A stretch of DNA of 64,000 nt from positions 59,916,954 through 59,980,953 of the forward strand of contig NC_088776.1 of assembly GCF_954871325.1 (NCBI RefSeq), in the 5' to 3' direction. Origin of the DNA: Gordionus sp. m RMFG-2023. Lineage: Eukaryota > Nematomorpha > Gordioida > Chordodea > Parachordodidae. The notes beneath the pieces were generated by a model. It worked only from the letters and a program-made list of their open reading frames with translations. It was not told the DNA's origin and searched no databases. Of this stretch, positions 10,936 through 23,039 are shown piece by piece. The translations under genes and the position numbers were made by a program. Each line of letters starts with the position of its first letter. Position 1 is the stretch's first letter.

Positions 10936-12698
10936 TTACCGTTCATGGATGAATATTGTACGGTTAATGTTAATTAAGAAATATATGTTTCCTTTCGGCA
11001 ATATCAGTTGCCAATTTGCTATCTATGATATAAATAATTCCAATATTTAGTAATCCATTCCCACCCCATAATGGTTTCTACATTTTTTTTTCTACCATCC
11101 ATAAATCCAAAATTATGGTAATATCGTTGAAAACAGCATCCTATTTGGTTTTACCCAAAACTTTAATATGGAACCATCAAATTGATTGGCACACATATTT
11201 TCTTCTTAAATGATGCCATGCAGAAATAATTATAAAAATTTTAACTAATAGCACCTGTATCAAACAATATGTCAATGTACATATGATAGGCACTCAGTTG
11301 AATATGTTCGAAATGGAAATTTTTCTCAAAGTATATTTCTCATTTTTTTACTGTAAACCTTTTATTAGCTACTAGCTAATAAATACCTAAAATATAGGAC
11401 CATGATAATAAATATCTTCAGGTTCTATTTCATATATTTCCATTGTTTTATTTTGAATTACAGTAGGTATAAAGTCTGAATTCATAAAGTAATATTAGAA
11501 AGATGGCTTTGTAAATTCTATACGATCTGGTGCTAAATCGTTTGCATTATGAGTAAAATAAATTTAGCCGAAGCAAAATTACATTAAAAACAATCAATAT
11601 AAGATAAAATTTGAATGAACACTTCGTAGAATTGAGGGAAATTAAAATAGCACACGAATGGAGAGTTAACAGTGGACTCCGGGACGTTTAATCCCATGAA
11701 ATTTGCCTATTTTTATAAATATGCTCATAAAAATATCACAACCCCCCTTTCCCCATATTTTCCTTCTTTCCAAAAAAATGTGTTTCAATAAAACACTATT
11801 TAAAAAAAAATTATAACTAAAATTTAATATTTTATTTAGAAATAATTACTTCACATATTTTACAAAATAAAAATTTTGATTAAGAAATTGTTTAGAAATG
11901 ATTATTTATTGACATGTAACCCAGCCACAACTAGAATAGATGGCAAAATCTTTTAATAAAACCTAATAAGAAAATCACATAATAGTGCTTCCTCCCTCTA
12001 TCAAAATATTTGCTCCGTCAATTAGCGGTGACAATAAAATATATCGGATGATTTTGTATATATTTTAAATAAGTAACCAGCGGACTTTATTTGGCACAGT
12101 TGTTAACGTATTTAAGGAACTTGTTTTTGGTATTGAATGAGCCTAGATTTCGATATTTTTTTGTTTTTTGTATGGACCAAACTAAACGTATATAAAAAAT
12201 AGATATTGTTAATACTATTAAAAATAATAATTATATAAAAAATGTATCAGATCCTCATCTTTCTCCAAATCATATCTCAATTTTAGATATAGGATTAAAC
12301 TTAATTGCTAATTAATATTGCAAATTTTTTTAAAATCAAATATTTACATTCAATATAATTATAGGGAACCAATTTATCAGACTAAAATTGAATGATTTGT
12401 AAACCGTATTAAAAATCAAGTAAAATAAATTAGATGATATAATATATTTTAATAGTATATACAACTGATTTACTTCAATTAATTAAATCAGGCTTTCAAA
12501 AATTAAACGAAATTGTGCTGCAAAACATATATTTTTTAAACTAGATAATGATAAACTTCTTTATCAAAGTTAATGGCCAAAAATCATACAAAATTTGCAA
12601 GATTAAGCTACGAAAAAATATAACTTAAATATTAGTTAATTAAATTTTAAAAAATAATGAATTATTGAATGTATATTTATGTTTACTAATTATACACC
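10936..12698. other. Gene-free AT-rich DNA
   Basis: No gene was recognised. The piece at about 11640-11765 (ending in a C-rich CCCCCCTTTCCCC tract) resembles 14420-14535 and may be a dispersed repeat. Confidence 0.4.
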
Positions 12699-12888
12699 TA
12701 CTGACATCAATACTAAGTTAGAGATTATGTATTGTATTTTGTGAGTCTGGAGATTTTTCTCATAGATGGCAAAAGGATTTGGACCTCTATTTGCCAAATC
12801 TTTAGTTTTAAACAATATTATGTTGGCAAAATCTTAATCGAATTATTTTTAAAAATCGTCTCGAAAACATAAGATATAATTATCAGAG
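12699..12888 (-). mobile_element. hAT-like MITE, ~190 bp (old copy)
   Basis: It contains the family core TCTCATAGATGGCAAAAGG followed by TTGCCAAATCT, in the opposite orientation to 42926-43109. Ends TACTGACATCAATACTAAG and ...ATATAATTATCAGAG are imperfect inverted repeats. Flanking octamers do not match, so the copy is old or its edges are misplaced. Confidence 0.55.
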
Positions 12889-13990
12889 GTGTTAAAAAAA
12901 ATATCAAATGGATATAGATACAGATACAAATACATCATCTAAAAATAGATGGTCTAAAATTTAAATCCAGACACATACACTATAAATGTATCTTGATACA
13001 ATTATGATAATTATTATATGGAGTGAATAATGCTAATTTAGGATTCAATTGTTTCTTGACCACATTGGACTCTTCTATTTGGAAACTTGACAGCAGAGTG
13101 GATCTTATATTTAACGAATAACAACTTTATATTAGTATAAACAATAAATGTAATAAAATTCCGACACTCCTTTTATTATTGCCAAAATTTATATTAATAA
13201 TAATATTTCTCATCTGGTTCCCAAAAAATCTAATAATTTCTTTAAAATTTCTATAAATAAAATAAATTCGACATCCACTGCATAAAATTAAATTTGTCTA
13301 AATTAATTTAATTCAAATTTTGTTATTATTTTTATTGTGAATACTTAAAATAAATATGAAATTGTATCTGAAAAGTATTTAACAGATATATCCAGAGGGT
13401 ATGTATACAGACATTATTTTTTATATAAAAATGCATCAGGATACAGATACCACATTTTTGTATCTAGATTCTACAACGACTCTTCTAAGATTTTTATAAT
13501 GTCATCAACGCCAACCAATTGATAATTTGCCAGAAATGTTTCTACTTCTTTATCATATTCTTAATTAGCTTATTTTAATTAAAGGATTATATTGTTCATT
13601 TCATAATCCATTTAAATATTTTTTAGAAAAAATTGCTAATAGTTAGCTGAATATAATTAAACCTTAGAACCTAAAAATATTCGCTTATCATATCATGAAA
13701 TTTTCAAAATTTAATTTTTGAACTAATCTAATATTAATTTATTGTATATTCCTAAAATTAGAAATTTAAATTTATTTTCCCATGAATTTGGGAAAATTTG
13801 TATTGCAGTCTGAAACCGGACAATAATATATGGAAAATCGTCAAGAAATTAGATGTGTAGAAATAAGTTCTAATGTTGCCAAACATGGATTGCTGAGTTT
13901 TTCTGTCTCATTTGAATTCTAAAGTAAAGCTTGTGGCTAGCAAATTAAATTGATTTAAATCACATATTATAATCAATTAAAAGTATTTAA
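12889..13990. other. Gene-free AT-rich DNA
   Basis: Nothing recognised. Confidence 0.4.
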
Positions 13991-14027
13991 TCAAATTGAA
14001 TTCTCTTAATACTAAATTTTTATCTAG

Positions 14028-14170
14028 GTTATTTAAAATATATTTTAGCAAAACCATCTTTGGCTACAACATTATTTACCCTTGGCGAAGGATCATTTGG
14101 AAAAGATTATTTTTAGCTGAGTTGGTAGCTATCAAAGTATGCTCTCACCTTAAAAAGGAATACCTCAAGA
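14028..14170 (+). pseudogene. Protein-kinase-like ATP-loop relic
   Basis: Bases 14045-14118 translate to AKPSLATTLFTLGEGSFGKDYF, the glycine-rich loop pattern LGxGSFGK of protein kinases, then hit a stop. One frame over, 14112-14165 reads FLAELVAIKVCSHLKKEY, matching the AE...VAIKV that follows the loop and contains the ATP-binding lysine. A single frameshift joins them. A possible acceptor (ATATTTTAG) lies at 14040. No catalytic loop or DFG segment was found downstream, so this is a decayed or processed fragment, or a chance match. The 83-codon frame over it is only part of the reading. Confidence 0.35.
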
Positions 14171-14550
14171 GATTAATATTTGCTTATTTCCTATTCTTAG
14201 GAAAGTGTCGTGTTTCTTTAAAGGGGTCGATATTTATACAATTTTAAGAGCATAAATATGGATAATTCAAATCTCATACAATGACATTTTTGAAAACATT
14301 CAAATTGTTGATAGAATTGGTTGGAATATCCTTTATTTTTATATATACCCTACTTTTAAATCTAACATATTTTTATTGAGGATTAAAGTGTATTCATTGA
14401 AAGAAAATTTCGGTCAATTAAAAAAAATTAAGATAGAACATGAATTGGTAGAAATCAAGGGACTGACACGTTTACTTTCTCAATAAAAATTTGCTTATTT
14501 TCGTAAATATATTTTAAGCTAAACCCCTCTCCTTCATTCCAATTATAAAT

Positions 14551-15237
14551 CTAGTGTTAGGATCAAGGTCTGACCCTTACCAAATAGTACGCCCAATTCT
14601 AATATGGTCAGATCAGGCAGGCATTAATAATAGTAAGAAATAGAAATTTACACATATTAATAATTTTTTATTTCCTTCAATTTGGATTTTAAAAATTTGT
14701 TTATTGCGCATCTCGATATAATATAGAAAAAATTAAATTAAATTTTCATCTCATGTTTTTATTATGAAGTTCGTCTGGGTTTGTTTTTAAAATAAAAAAT
14801 TTTTTATTATAAATTATATAAAAATTATAAAATACATATTATAATTCATTTTTTAAAAAATTTTTTTTCTAAAAATTTTGCTAATACAAGCATTTATAAT
14901 ATACTTTTTTAAATACATATATTTTAAGAAAAAATTATTATTTTATCGGAACAAAAAACGTAAAATGATAAATAAAAAAAAGAAGAAAGGATTGTATAGT
15001 ATTTTGAAATCTGCAGAGTCAGACTCAGCTCTCCCGAAAGCTTAGGAAATTTTAACCGTGAGCCGCAGTTTCTATGCATAAATTGTTTTAGGGCTTCGTA
15101 GGATCGGGCTTTTAAAAAATATAATTTAAATCTAATAAGTGACTACTACAAATTTTTATATTTACCAATCTTAAATATACTCAAAATAAAATTAAGTTAA
15201 TTAAATTAACAAATCACTGCATATCATCCTCATAACC
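14551..15237. repeat. Dispersed repeat, copy 1 (pair with 17637-18405)
   Basis: It begins AATCTAGTGTTAGGATCAAGG and ends near CATATCATCCTCATA. It is closely similar over its whole length to 17637-18405, which is longer by internal indels (for example TCGAAGCAAATACTCTG near 17710 and a block near 18160). It starts with a TGTTAGGATC-like motif, so a solo LTR is possible, but no clean terminal CA or target duplication was seen. Confidence 0.8.
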
Positions 15238-17636
15238 AGGATTTCCTTTATATCCTAACACTGTCCAAATGACTGGGAATAATAAAACATTAACTTCATA
15301 TATATATATAACGCTTAAACTTAACAATATATAGATGGTGGGGAGATTATGAAATGACTATCTTAAAAATTTAAGTTGACATTGGAGACACCTAAAAATA
15401 ATAATAATTAAATATTTTTAAAAAAATTTTAAATTGGAATATGATATTAAATCTGTGATTATAAAATCACTTTATAATACAGTAAAATAATAAATACGGA
15501 AAAAAGATGAGAAGAAGAAAATAAAAGAAAGAATTTCCATTTAACATGATAAAATAAATATATATCTTTTCTTCTCCTACCTTCTTTTTAACAATAGAAA
15601 TTTTAATTATAATTTTCCCTAAATATAATCCAAATATAATACAAAATAAATTCATTTTCTTATAATAAGATTAGAATAGATTAAATATAATTCAATCATA
15701 TATCTCATTCCTTTAAAAGGATGATAATTCCTAGCTAAGAATAAATCTAGTTATCAAAAATGATTTAAGAGGTAGATTGATATGAATATGAATGCACATT
15801 CTCACAATCCTACAGGAATCGAAATTAATAATCTTACCTATATTTACTTCTACCATACACCGTTGATATCAAATTATATAGAGACGTCCTATATAATAAA
15901 ACGGGTAGACGTTAGTAATCTGCAAATCACGGCCCGGCCCAAAACCGGATCAATTTTTTATAAATAATTTCAGCAAGACGGGTTTAAATTTTTAAATACG
16001 ATATCATTACATTTTTGTCAAATAAATTGCTATATTTTAAAATTCTTGCATTTTTATTTGCAGAATATTTTTTTACAATCAAATAATAATTAAATTTTTC
16101 TACATCTAAATAAATTCAGGCCAGGCCAGGCGGACAAATAATTTTTATTTTTTTTGTTCAGCTTTTCAGGAAGGGCCGATACAGATCACTGGTAGACATC
16201 ATGTATGAAATCTGTAAGTGGGAAATGCATGGTGCTGGCGTGACAATAAATGAAGGAATAATTGAAGAGTTTTAATAGATCTGGGAGTTTAATTCCTTCC
16301 CCCCTTACCCATATCTTGAGAGTTACGCCAAATAAACATAATGAATACTTAAAAAACAATGTAATTTTTTAAATTATTTAATTATTTTTATCATAAGAAC
16401 CTAATGTATATCGTAATTTATATACGATAAACAATCTTCATATTATATCCAATGTGCAATCATTATCAGAGCTGTGCTAAAATATTTAGCAGCACAGTGT
16501 ATAAATTTGGCGCTGAAAAGCACTCTAATTTAACTAGGTGTAAAATGTAAAATAGCTATCATTTTTTAAATTGTAATCCATAAGCGGCTTCTAATATGAA
16601 TTAGACAATAAACTATTGTAGAACAAAATATAAATCATCTGTAATAAATGACTGAATTAGATGAGCATAAATTTTATAATATTTCTTGGCTTAACTTTGG
16701 CATCCACTCTTTTAATACGCATAAATTCTTAAGTAAAAAAAAGGGTCAAAAGATAATTGATAACATATAATAAAATATCCACTAAATTTTTAACACGTAT
16801 ATATTTATTTATTTTAATAATTTGGAAAATAATTAAAATTATATAGACTTTTAAAAAAATAACTCCCCCAACTTGCCTAATAAATTTTAAAATTATTGCT
16901 TATATTGAACCTTGTTACTTGGAAATTTAGTTTTGAAAGAAGTAAATTTTAATCTTATTCTTTTTTTTACAATCATGATAAAATTTGGGTATCTTGTTAA
17001 TAGAATCTGATGAATCTTGCCGAAAGCTTTAATTATTTATCCCTTTCTCAAAATTAAAATTTTATTGAATATTAATTTAGAATTTAATAGATTTATTGTT
17101 ACTAAGAAAAGGGTATCAGTTAAATTGGAACACAGTGTATATAAATAAATTTTTTAAAAAATCTGGGTGGAGAAAACTTTCAAAATTTCGTCATGGCTAA
17201 TTTTTGACTTATAATCGAAGTTTGAAAAAATCAAAAAATATTTGAGCCATAATCTTTGAAGATTTTTCTTGAAAGAAAAAGAATTTTTACCTAACAAATG
17301 ACTAAATCTTATTTAAAAATAACCTTCTATTAGTAACTATTTGGTAATTAGGTGCCATCAAAGTGATTATAAATGAAATATTATATTTAAAAAAATTTAT
17401 TTTCATTGATTTAGCAATGATTTTTTTTTCAAATATTAGAATTCGATTAGATTTCTATAAAAACCGATCTAGAATATTTTATAATGTTTTCAGTTTAAAT
17501 GGTAAGATTTTTTCAAGGAAGGCCAAAAAAATAAAGAGACATCAAGATAGGGGAGGGAGAATTTTTATTAAAAATATAATAATCTATAAAAGTATCAAAA
17601 TATATAGATTCTTTTCAGAAACTCAAAACAGATGCA
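15238..17636. other. Gene-free AT-rich DNA
   Basis: Short frames at 15467 (-), 15782 and 17363 have no recognisable domain and composition like their surroundings. GC patches occur at 15928-15950 (CGGCCCGGCCC) and 16117-16135 (CAGGCCAGGCCAGGCGG). Confidence 0.4.
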
Positions 17637-18405
17637 AATCTAGTGTTAAGATCAAGATCTGACCCTTACCAAATAGTACGCCCAATTCTAATATGGTCAG
17701 ATCAGGCAGGTCGAAGCAAATACTCTGATACACATTAATAATTTTAGGAAATTGAAATTTACACATATTAATAATTTTTTATTTCCTTCAAATTGGCAAC
17801 ATTTTAAAAATTTGTTTATTGCGCATCTCGATATAATGTAGAAAAAATTAAATTAAATTTTTAACTCATGTTTTTGTTATGAAGTTCGTCTGGGTTTGTT
17901 TTTAAAATAAAAATTTTTTTATTATAAATTATATAAAAATTATAAAATACATATTATAGTTAATTTTTTTTGATTTTTTTTCTAAAAATTTTGCTAATAC
18001 AAGCATTTATAATAAACTTTTTTAAATACATATATTTTAAGAAAAAATTATTATTTCATCGGAACAAAAAACGTAAAATAATAAATAAAAAAGAGAAGAA
18101 AGGATTGTATAGTAATTTAAAATCTGCAGAGTCAGACTCAGCTCTCCCGAAAACCCAGCTAGCGTGTCGGAAAAATATTTGAAAAATATTACGAGCCGGT
18201 TTGGAAATTTTAACCGTGGGCCACAGTTTCTATTCACAAATAGTTTTAGGGCTTCGTAGGATCGGGCTTTTGAAAAATATAATTTAAATATAATAAGTGA
18301 CTACTACAAATTTGATTATATTTACCAACCTTAAATATACTCGAAATAAAATTAGGATAAATTAAGTTAATTATATATTAACAAATCAATGCATATCATC
18401 CTCAT
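17637..18405. repeat. Dispersed repeat, copy 2 (pair with 14551-15237)
   Basis: Same element as copy 1, in the same orientation about 3.1 kb away. It keeps internal segments missing from copy 1. The 66- and 70-codon frames over it are not supported as genes. Confidence 0.8.
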
Positions 18406-18485
18406 ATTATATCTGTAAACAACGTAAATGTTTTAAAAATTAAGAGGACAATATTAAAATTAGAATAGTTTTTATCTCTCATATA

Positions 18486-18669
18486 TAGTGATGCTAAATG
18501 GCTACATTAGAGCCGATTTATAAAAAAAAAACCTGAATATTTTGCTCATAGACAGAAAAAATATTTGGACTTCTATTAGCTAAATCTCGAAGCTCAATAT
18601 ATTTGAGGCGAATATACTGATTTAAACGTTTTTGACAATCGGCTCAAATGTATATATTTTAGTAAACTT
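18486..18669 (-). mobile_element. hAT-like MITE, ~184 bp
   Basis: The left end TAGTGATGCTAAATGGC and inner GAGCCGATT pair with AATCGGCTC near 18636-18646 and the decayed right end. The core TTTTGCTCATAGACAG and GCTAAATCTCGA match the family. Target duplication is not recognisable. Confidence 0.6.
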
Positions 18670-19955
18670 TAAATAAAAAAATAATTATTTATTAAGATGA
18701 ATTTTTTAAAAAAATTTCTAAAATTTTATAAATACCTTAATATAATAAAAAAAATTTACTATCAGAAACTTAGATAAAACGAAGATAATTAACAATCCTG
18801 GAAATTTTGCTATTCCTAGATCCCTGCATATTAGGCCTAGAATGAATTTTGCTTGCTAATCTATTGTTAATGATCTAAGATATTTGGAACAATCGATTCC
18901 ATTTATTTCAAATTAATCTTAACTATAAAAATGAAAATAAAATAATTCATTTAATATACAATCTAAATATATTAATTATTCTAAGATAATTTCCAAGCAT
19001 ATCTGTTCCCCAAATCCTTTAAAAATTCTTAAATATATATTATGTTGACTATTTTCTATATAGGGCTTTTTAGAAAAATTTGATTTCGTATTTCAAATAA
19101 ATTTTTGAAGTTCATGTTTATTTACTTTATGAATTTTTGAACCTTGAACCCAAACTCAAGCTTAAATAAAGTTTCATAATTAGGATATTAATTTTTCTTT
19201 ATACTTTAGTACTTTATCCTCGATTTTTTTAAAAATATAAATAAATTTATTAAGGTCATATTTAATTTATTGAAATTTACTTTTTAAATATGTATTTCCC
19301 CTAGAAAATTAAGACAGAGTTAGAAAAATAATTTTTTTAGATAGAAATATTATAATCTCCCCCCACCCACCCCGTTATTTAAACGGCAAAGGTTCAATGC
19401 TAACTTTTTTATACTATACTTATCATACATTATTTTAACTTCAATTCCAAATGGAAACCATCATTAAATCGGTTGATATACTTTACATACAAAAATATAA
19501 ATAAAGTTTTTTTGAAGAACATAATATCGAATAATGATATTCAAATTATCATTTTTATTAAAAAATTACCTATAGTTTTTTAAATTACATGTTATAACTA
19601 GGCTTTTAAAGCCTTCTAGTTTTATTTCCTAATTTTAAATGGGGGGTGATCTCATATGGTCACTTTAAAAAGGTTTTATTTTATTTCAATGAAATGAAAC
19701 ATTTAAACATCGTCCATTTTTAAAAAAAATACATTAATTTTGATTTTATTTACAAAATATAATAATGAAAATATTTTATTTGTTTTTTCCTATCAATTCG
19801 TAGAATTTATATATATATATTTTTTATTTCTATGTCTTAGTTAACAAATTTCTAGGAAAATTAAATATATTTACTAAAATAATATATTTTATTTACAATT
19901 TTAAATAATAATAGATAAAAAAAAATAATAATAAATAAAAAAATAATAATTGAGT
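18670..19955. other. Gene-free AT-rich DNA upstream of candidate gene A
   Basis: No coding sequence was recognised. A C-rich run (CCCCCCACCCACCCC) lies at 19359-19373. The block AAATTTCTAGGAAAATTAAA near 19846 recurs near 42146 upstream of the paralogous promoter. Confidence 0.5.
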
Positions 19956-19960
19956 TGAAG

Positions 19961-19973
19961 TATTATAAATACT
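19961..19973 (+). promoter_or_regulatory. TATA-box region of candidate gene A
   Basis: TATTATAAATACT contains TATAAATA about 100 bp before the ATG at 20063. The same 13-mer occurs at about 42177, upstream of a similar signal-peptide start, and so does the AAATTTCT(A/T)GGAAAATTAAA block further upstream. The shared promoter supports a real gene family. Confidence 0.55.
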
Positions 19974-20062
19974 GGTTCGTTTTATTAAAATCTTTCTTAA
20001 ATAATTTTCCTTTAAATTTTTTTATTATAAAAATTAAAAATAATCTTTTCTTAAAATCAATT

Positions 20063-22605
20063 ATGAACAAATTTTTACACATTTTAGTCTTGCTTGTTGT
20101 TATCTTCTGCGAGTTCCATGGTAAATAAAATAACTATATCAATGTTATAAAGTTCTTATTTAATTTTTTAATTTAGAGGCTCAAGGTAAATATTTAAAAT
20201 TTTTTATATAAGAAAAGATTTTCAATTATATGCATTTTTTTGCTAGGTTTTTTTTTAAATATAAATAAATTTCTCATATTTTAAAGATAGAAAAGGATAA
20301 AATAATTAAATAAACTATTTATTAAACAGAAAACTTGTAAAATTAAAATTCCATGGTTATATAAAATAAATATTAAAACCTAATTGATTCATTAAGGAGT
20401 ATAAAATTATTTTCATCTATGTTAGAAGAGGCTTGATCCTTTAAAAAAAATATACATAAGAAAATCGAAATTTATTATTAAAGTTTCTTATTTTTTAAAT
20501 AAATACAATTAATATTATACAATCATTAAAGATTTCATTCAAAATTATTTTTTTAAATTATTAAAATTATTAGTTTATTTTTTTTTCCGGTCATTATTTG
20601 ATAACAGAATGTAATAGCATATAATAAATTTTTTTTAAAAATAAAATATTTTTCGAAAAAAGGCACTTGAAATTAAGATTATGCCGAATTTAATCTTTTA
20701 ATAAAATAAGAATATTAAGGATTTGTTTTTGTAAACGTTTTCAAGATTTCGCAAAATTGCAAAGTCGTAACCTAGGTAACCTCTTATCAGATGAACAATT
20801 AAGAGTTGCCATAGGCCATCGACTTGGATGTAACATTGTTCAACCACATACATGCATCAAATGTAAAACATTAGTTGACTCCAAAGGGAGACATGGTCTA
20901 AATTGTATATATAGTCAAGGCAGGCATGCAAGGCATGCAGCAATTAATTTAGCTATTAGCCGTTCTCTTACCAGGGCCCGAATACCAAACATCCTGGAGC
21001 CTACAAATTTATCGTTAGATGATGGCCTAAGACCTGATGGCTTAACTTCCGTGCCTTGGTCTTTAGGGAAATCCTTAATTTGGGACTTCACATGCGTATC
21101 TTCTTTCCCAAAAAATTTAAATTCTAATCCGGTTGATATAGCCGAGAAAAAAAAAACAATGAAATATTCCAAATTCACAAATTATATTTTTACACCGATT
21201 GTTATCTCTTCCCTTGGACATATGCCAAGTGGAACTTTAAAGTTTTTAAAAAATATAGGGGATAAGATAAGAGCCCTTACATCAGAAACTAAAGAATTTT
21301 ATTTCTTAAAACAAAACCTACAAATCTTAATTTTAAAATATAATTATTTTTGTTTTTTGGGAACTTGTAGTCCCACCACGGTTTTTATATAATATTTTTT
21401 ATTTTATTTTATCATGTTTTATACATCACGAATTTAATAAATAATAAAATGTAAAAAAATTTATAACATAAGTATATAAAATACAATTTTATACTTTCTA
21501 AATTCTAGATCAACAACTAAAGAAAATAGGTATCGATTTGAATTATTTTATAAATTTTTTATAAAAAGTTGGTAATAGAATGTTTCAAAATGTATTTTAA
21601 ATGTTTAATAATATAGAGTCGAAAAAACTAAATTTACTAAAAAATTGAAATCCTTATTTTAATAAAATTCAACTTGTCTAAAATAAAAAAATTAAGATTC
21701 ATAATAGTTTATAGATAAAAAAAATCAATAAACAAAATATCCTATATACTTAGTTGTATATCATCTTCAGCAAGTAACAATAAGATAGATAGAATTCTAA
21801 TAATAATGAAGCTATACATAACTAAATAAAATATATTGAGTAAAAGATGGCAAAAATAAGGGTTTAAATATTACCTCGAATAGAATCTTAGATCATCTTT
21901 TGTATATTTTGAGAGCTTCTCAATTATTCACTTTTTATTTCGACTAATTTTATGGAGTATTTTTGAAGATAAATGAAATGCTCGAAAATAATACTGTTCT
22001 AAGCTAAACTAGATAGATAGGTTATTAAATTATTTAATGTATTAAGGTACTGGTTAACATGAGTGAAGATTATTTTGTCCCTTACCCTAATTATTTTGTT
22101 TTTTAATTTTCATCATATATGCTTTTAGAATTTGTAACATTCATAACTTATTTTTATTTGCTATATGCTACTAAGTATATTAAAAAATTTCGATTTTTTT
22201 TATAAATAGACTATAATGATACTATTTTTTGTTATTCTTAAATAAAAACCATCCTAAAATCAGTAATATATTTATCTCATCGTAAATATTATCTTTGAAG
22301 TGCTTGTTATATTAAGAAAATGTATTGGATAAAATAAGCACTAGTGTAAAACAACTTGATTTATTTTTCCAATAAAAATCTTTATTACATTCTATGATTT
22401 TTTTTTTATTAATGCTCATTTTATTGATAAATTATAACCGAAATCTTTTTTATTATAAACTTTTCTCTTTCATAATATTTGAACAGTTGAAATAGCTAAA
22501 GAAATAAGTAATTTTTTGTTATTTCTTCTTAAAACATATACAAAACTTAAGAGTTTGAATCTTACATGATTTTATTTTACAGTCGTACTAAAATTAACAT
22601 CATGA
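20063..22605 (+). CDS. Candidate micro-exon gene A: small secreted protein
   Basis: Predicted exons are 20063-20120, 20177-20185 (9 bp), 21509-21529 (21 bp), 22497-22517 (21 bp) and 22583-22605 with stop TGA. Exon 1 encodes MNKFLHILVLLVVIFCEFH, a clear signal peptide (N-terminal Lys, Leu/Val/Ile core), and ends one base into a codon before GTAAAT. Exons 2-4 are open in phase 1, each a multiple of three, giving AQ, QQLKKI and EIAKEI; the end reads VLKLTS. Acceptors are AATTTAG, AATTCTAG, TGAACAG and TTTTACAG; introns 1 and 4 are 56 and 65 bp. The product would be about 43 residues and secreted; its function is unknown. Intron 2 contains a retroelement (20757-21405). Other exons may be missed, and no transcript supports the model. 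The alternative is chance splice-like sites in AT-rich DNA, which the homology with gene B argues against. Confidence 0.5.
20757..21405 (+). pseudogene. REL-type non-LTR retrotransposon, 5'-truncated copy with intact C-terminal domain
   Basis: An open frame of 211 codons (20757-21392) covers the end of a retroelement polyprotein. Residues 33-50 form a zinc knuckle with spacing C-x2-C-x9-H-x3-C (C33, C36, H46, C50). GRHARHAAINLAISR follows, then the restriction-like endonuclease with RPDG at 92-95, W101, GKSLIWDFT at 104-112 and the lysine cluster at 131-133, and the conserved tail ending LGTCS. The reverse transcriptase is absent and the frame opens at TTG, not ATG, so this is a typical 5'-truncated insertion, not a whole gene. 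It lies in intron 2 of candidate gene A. Compared with 1-590, it keeps the 10-A run that preserves the frame. Confidence 0.85.
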
Positions 22606-23039
22606 TAGATATTTGTTTTATAAATAGGGGTTTGCGCAATTGAAGGACTAATTTTCCCTTTTCTAATGCCAAAAATTCCAGATAGCTAAAATATCTTTCA
22701 AAAATATTATTGATTCTTACATCTTATCGCAAATATGCATTTATTTCTCAATTTTACAGTTTAAATTAATATGCTTCTAATTTATACTATGAATCAATAT
22801 TTTAATTTACTTTTTATACAATTTTGAAATTTCTCACAAAATTATTAGAAAAATATTCACTTCTCTACTAAAGTAAAATAATTTAACTCGATTTGATTGA
22901 GAATATGAGAATAGCTGTTATATCTGAACTTATGGAAGTTAGTGCAATGTATATGACGAATTTCATTATGTATTGTTGAGTCAAAAAAGTATTAAGATCT
23001 TTCCTACGACTTGCAGCCAGATGAATGAAAGTTTTTGAT
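22606..23039. other. Spacer between gene A and the hAT relic
   Basis: AT-rich with no gene recognised. A degraded upstream part of the hAT coding region may reach back to about 22920. Confidence 0.4.

Noticed and set aside
20331-20356. Possible exon between TTAAACAG and GTTATA in gene A
   Set aside because: Length 26 is not a multiple of three and phase 1 gives an immediate stop (NL-stop); a resemblance to 33601 was noted but no consistent model emerged.
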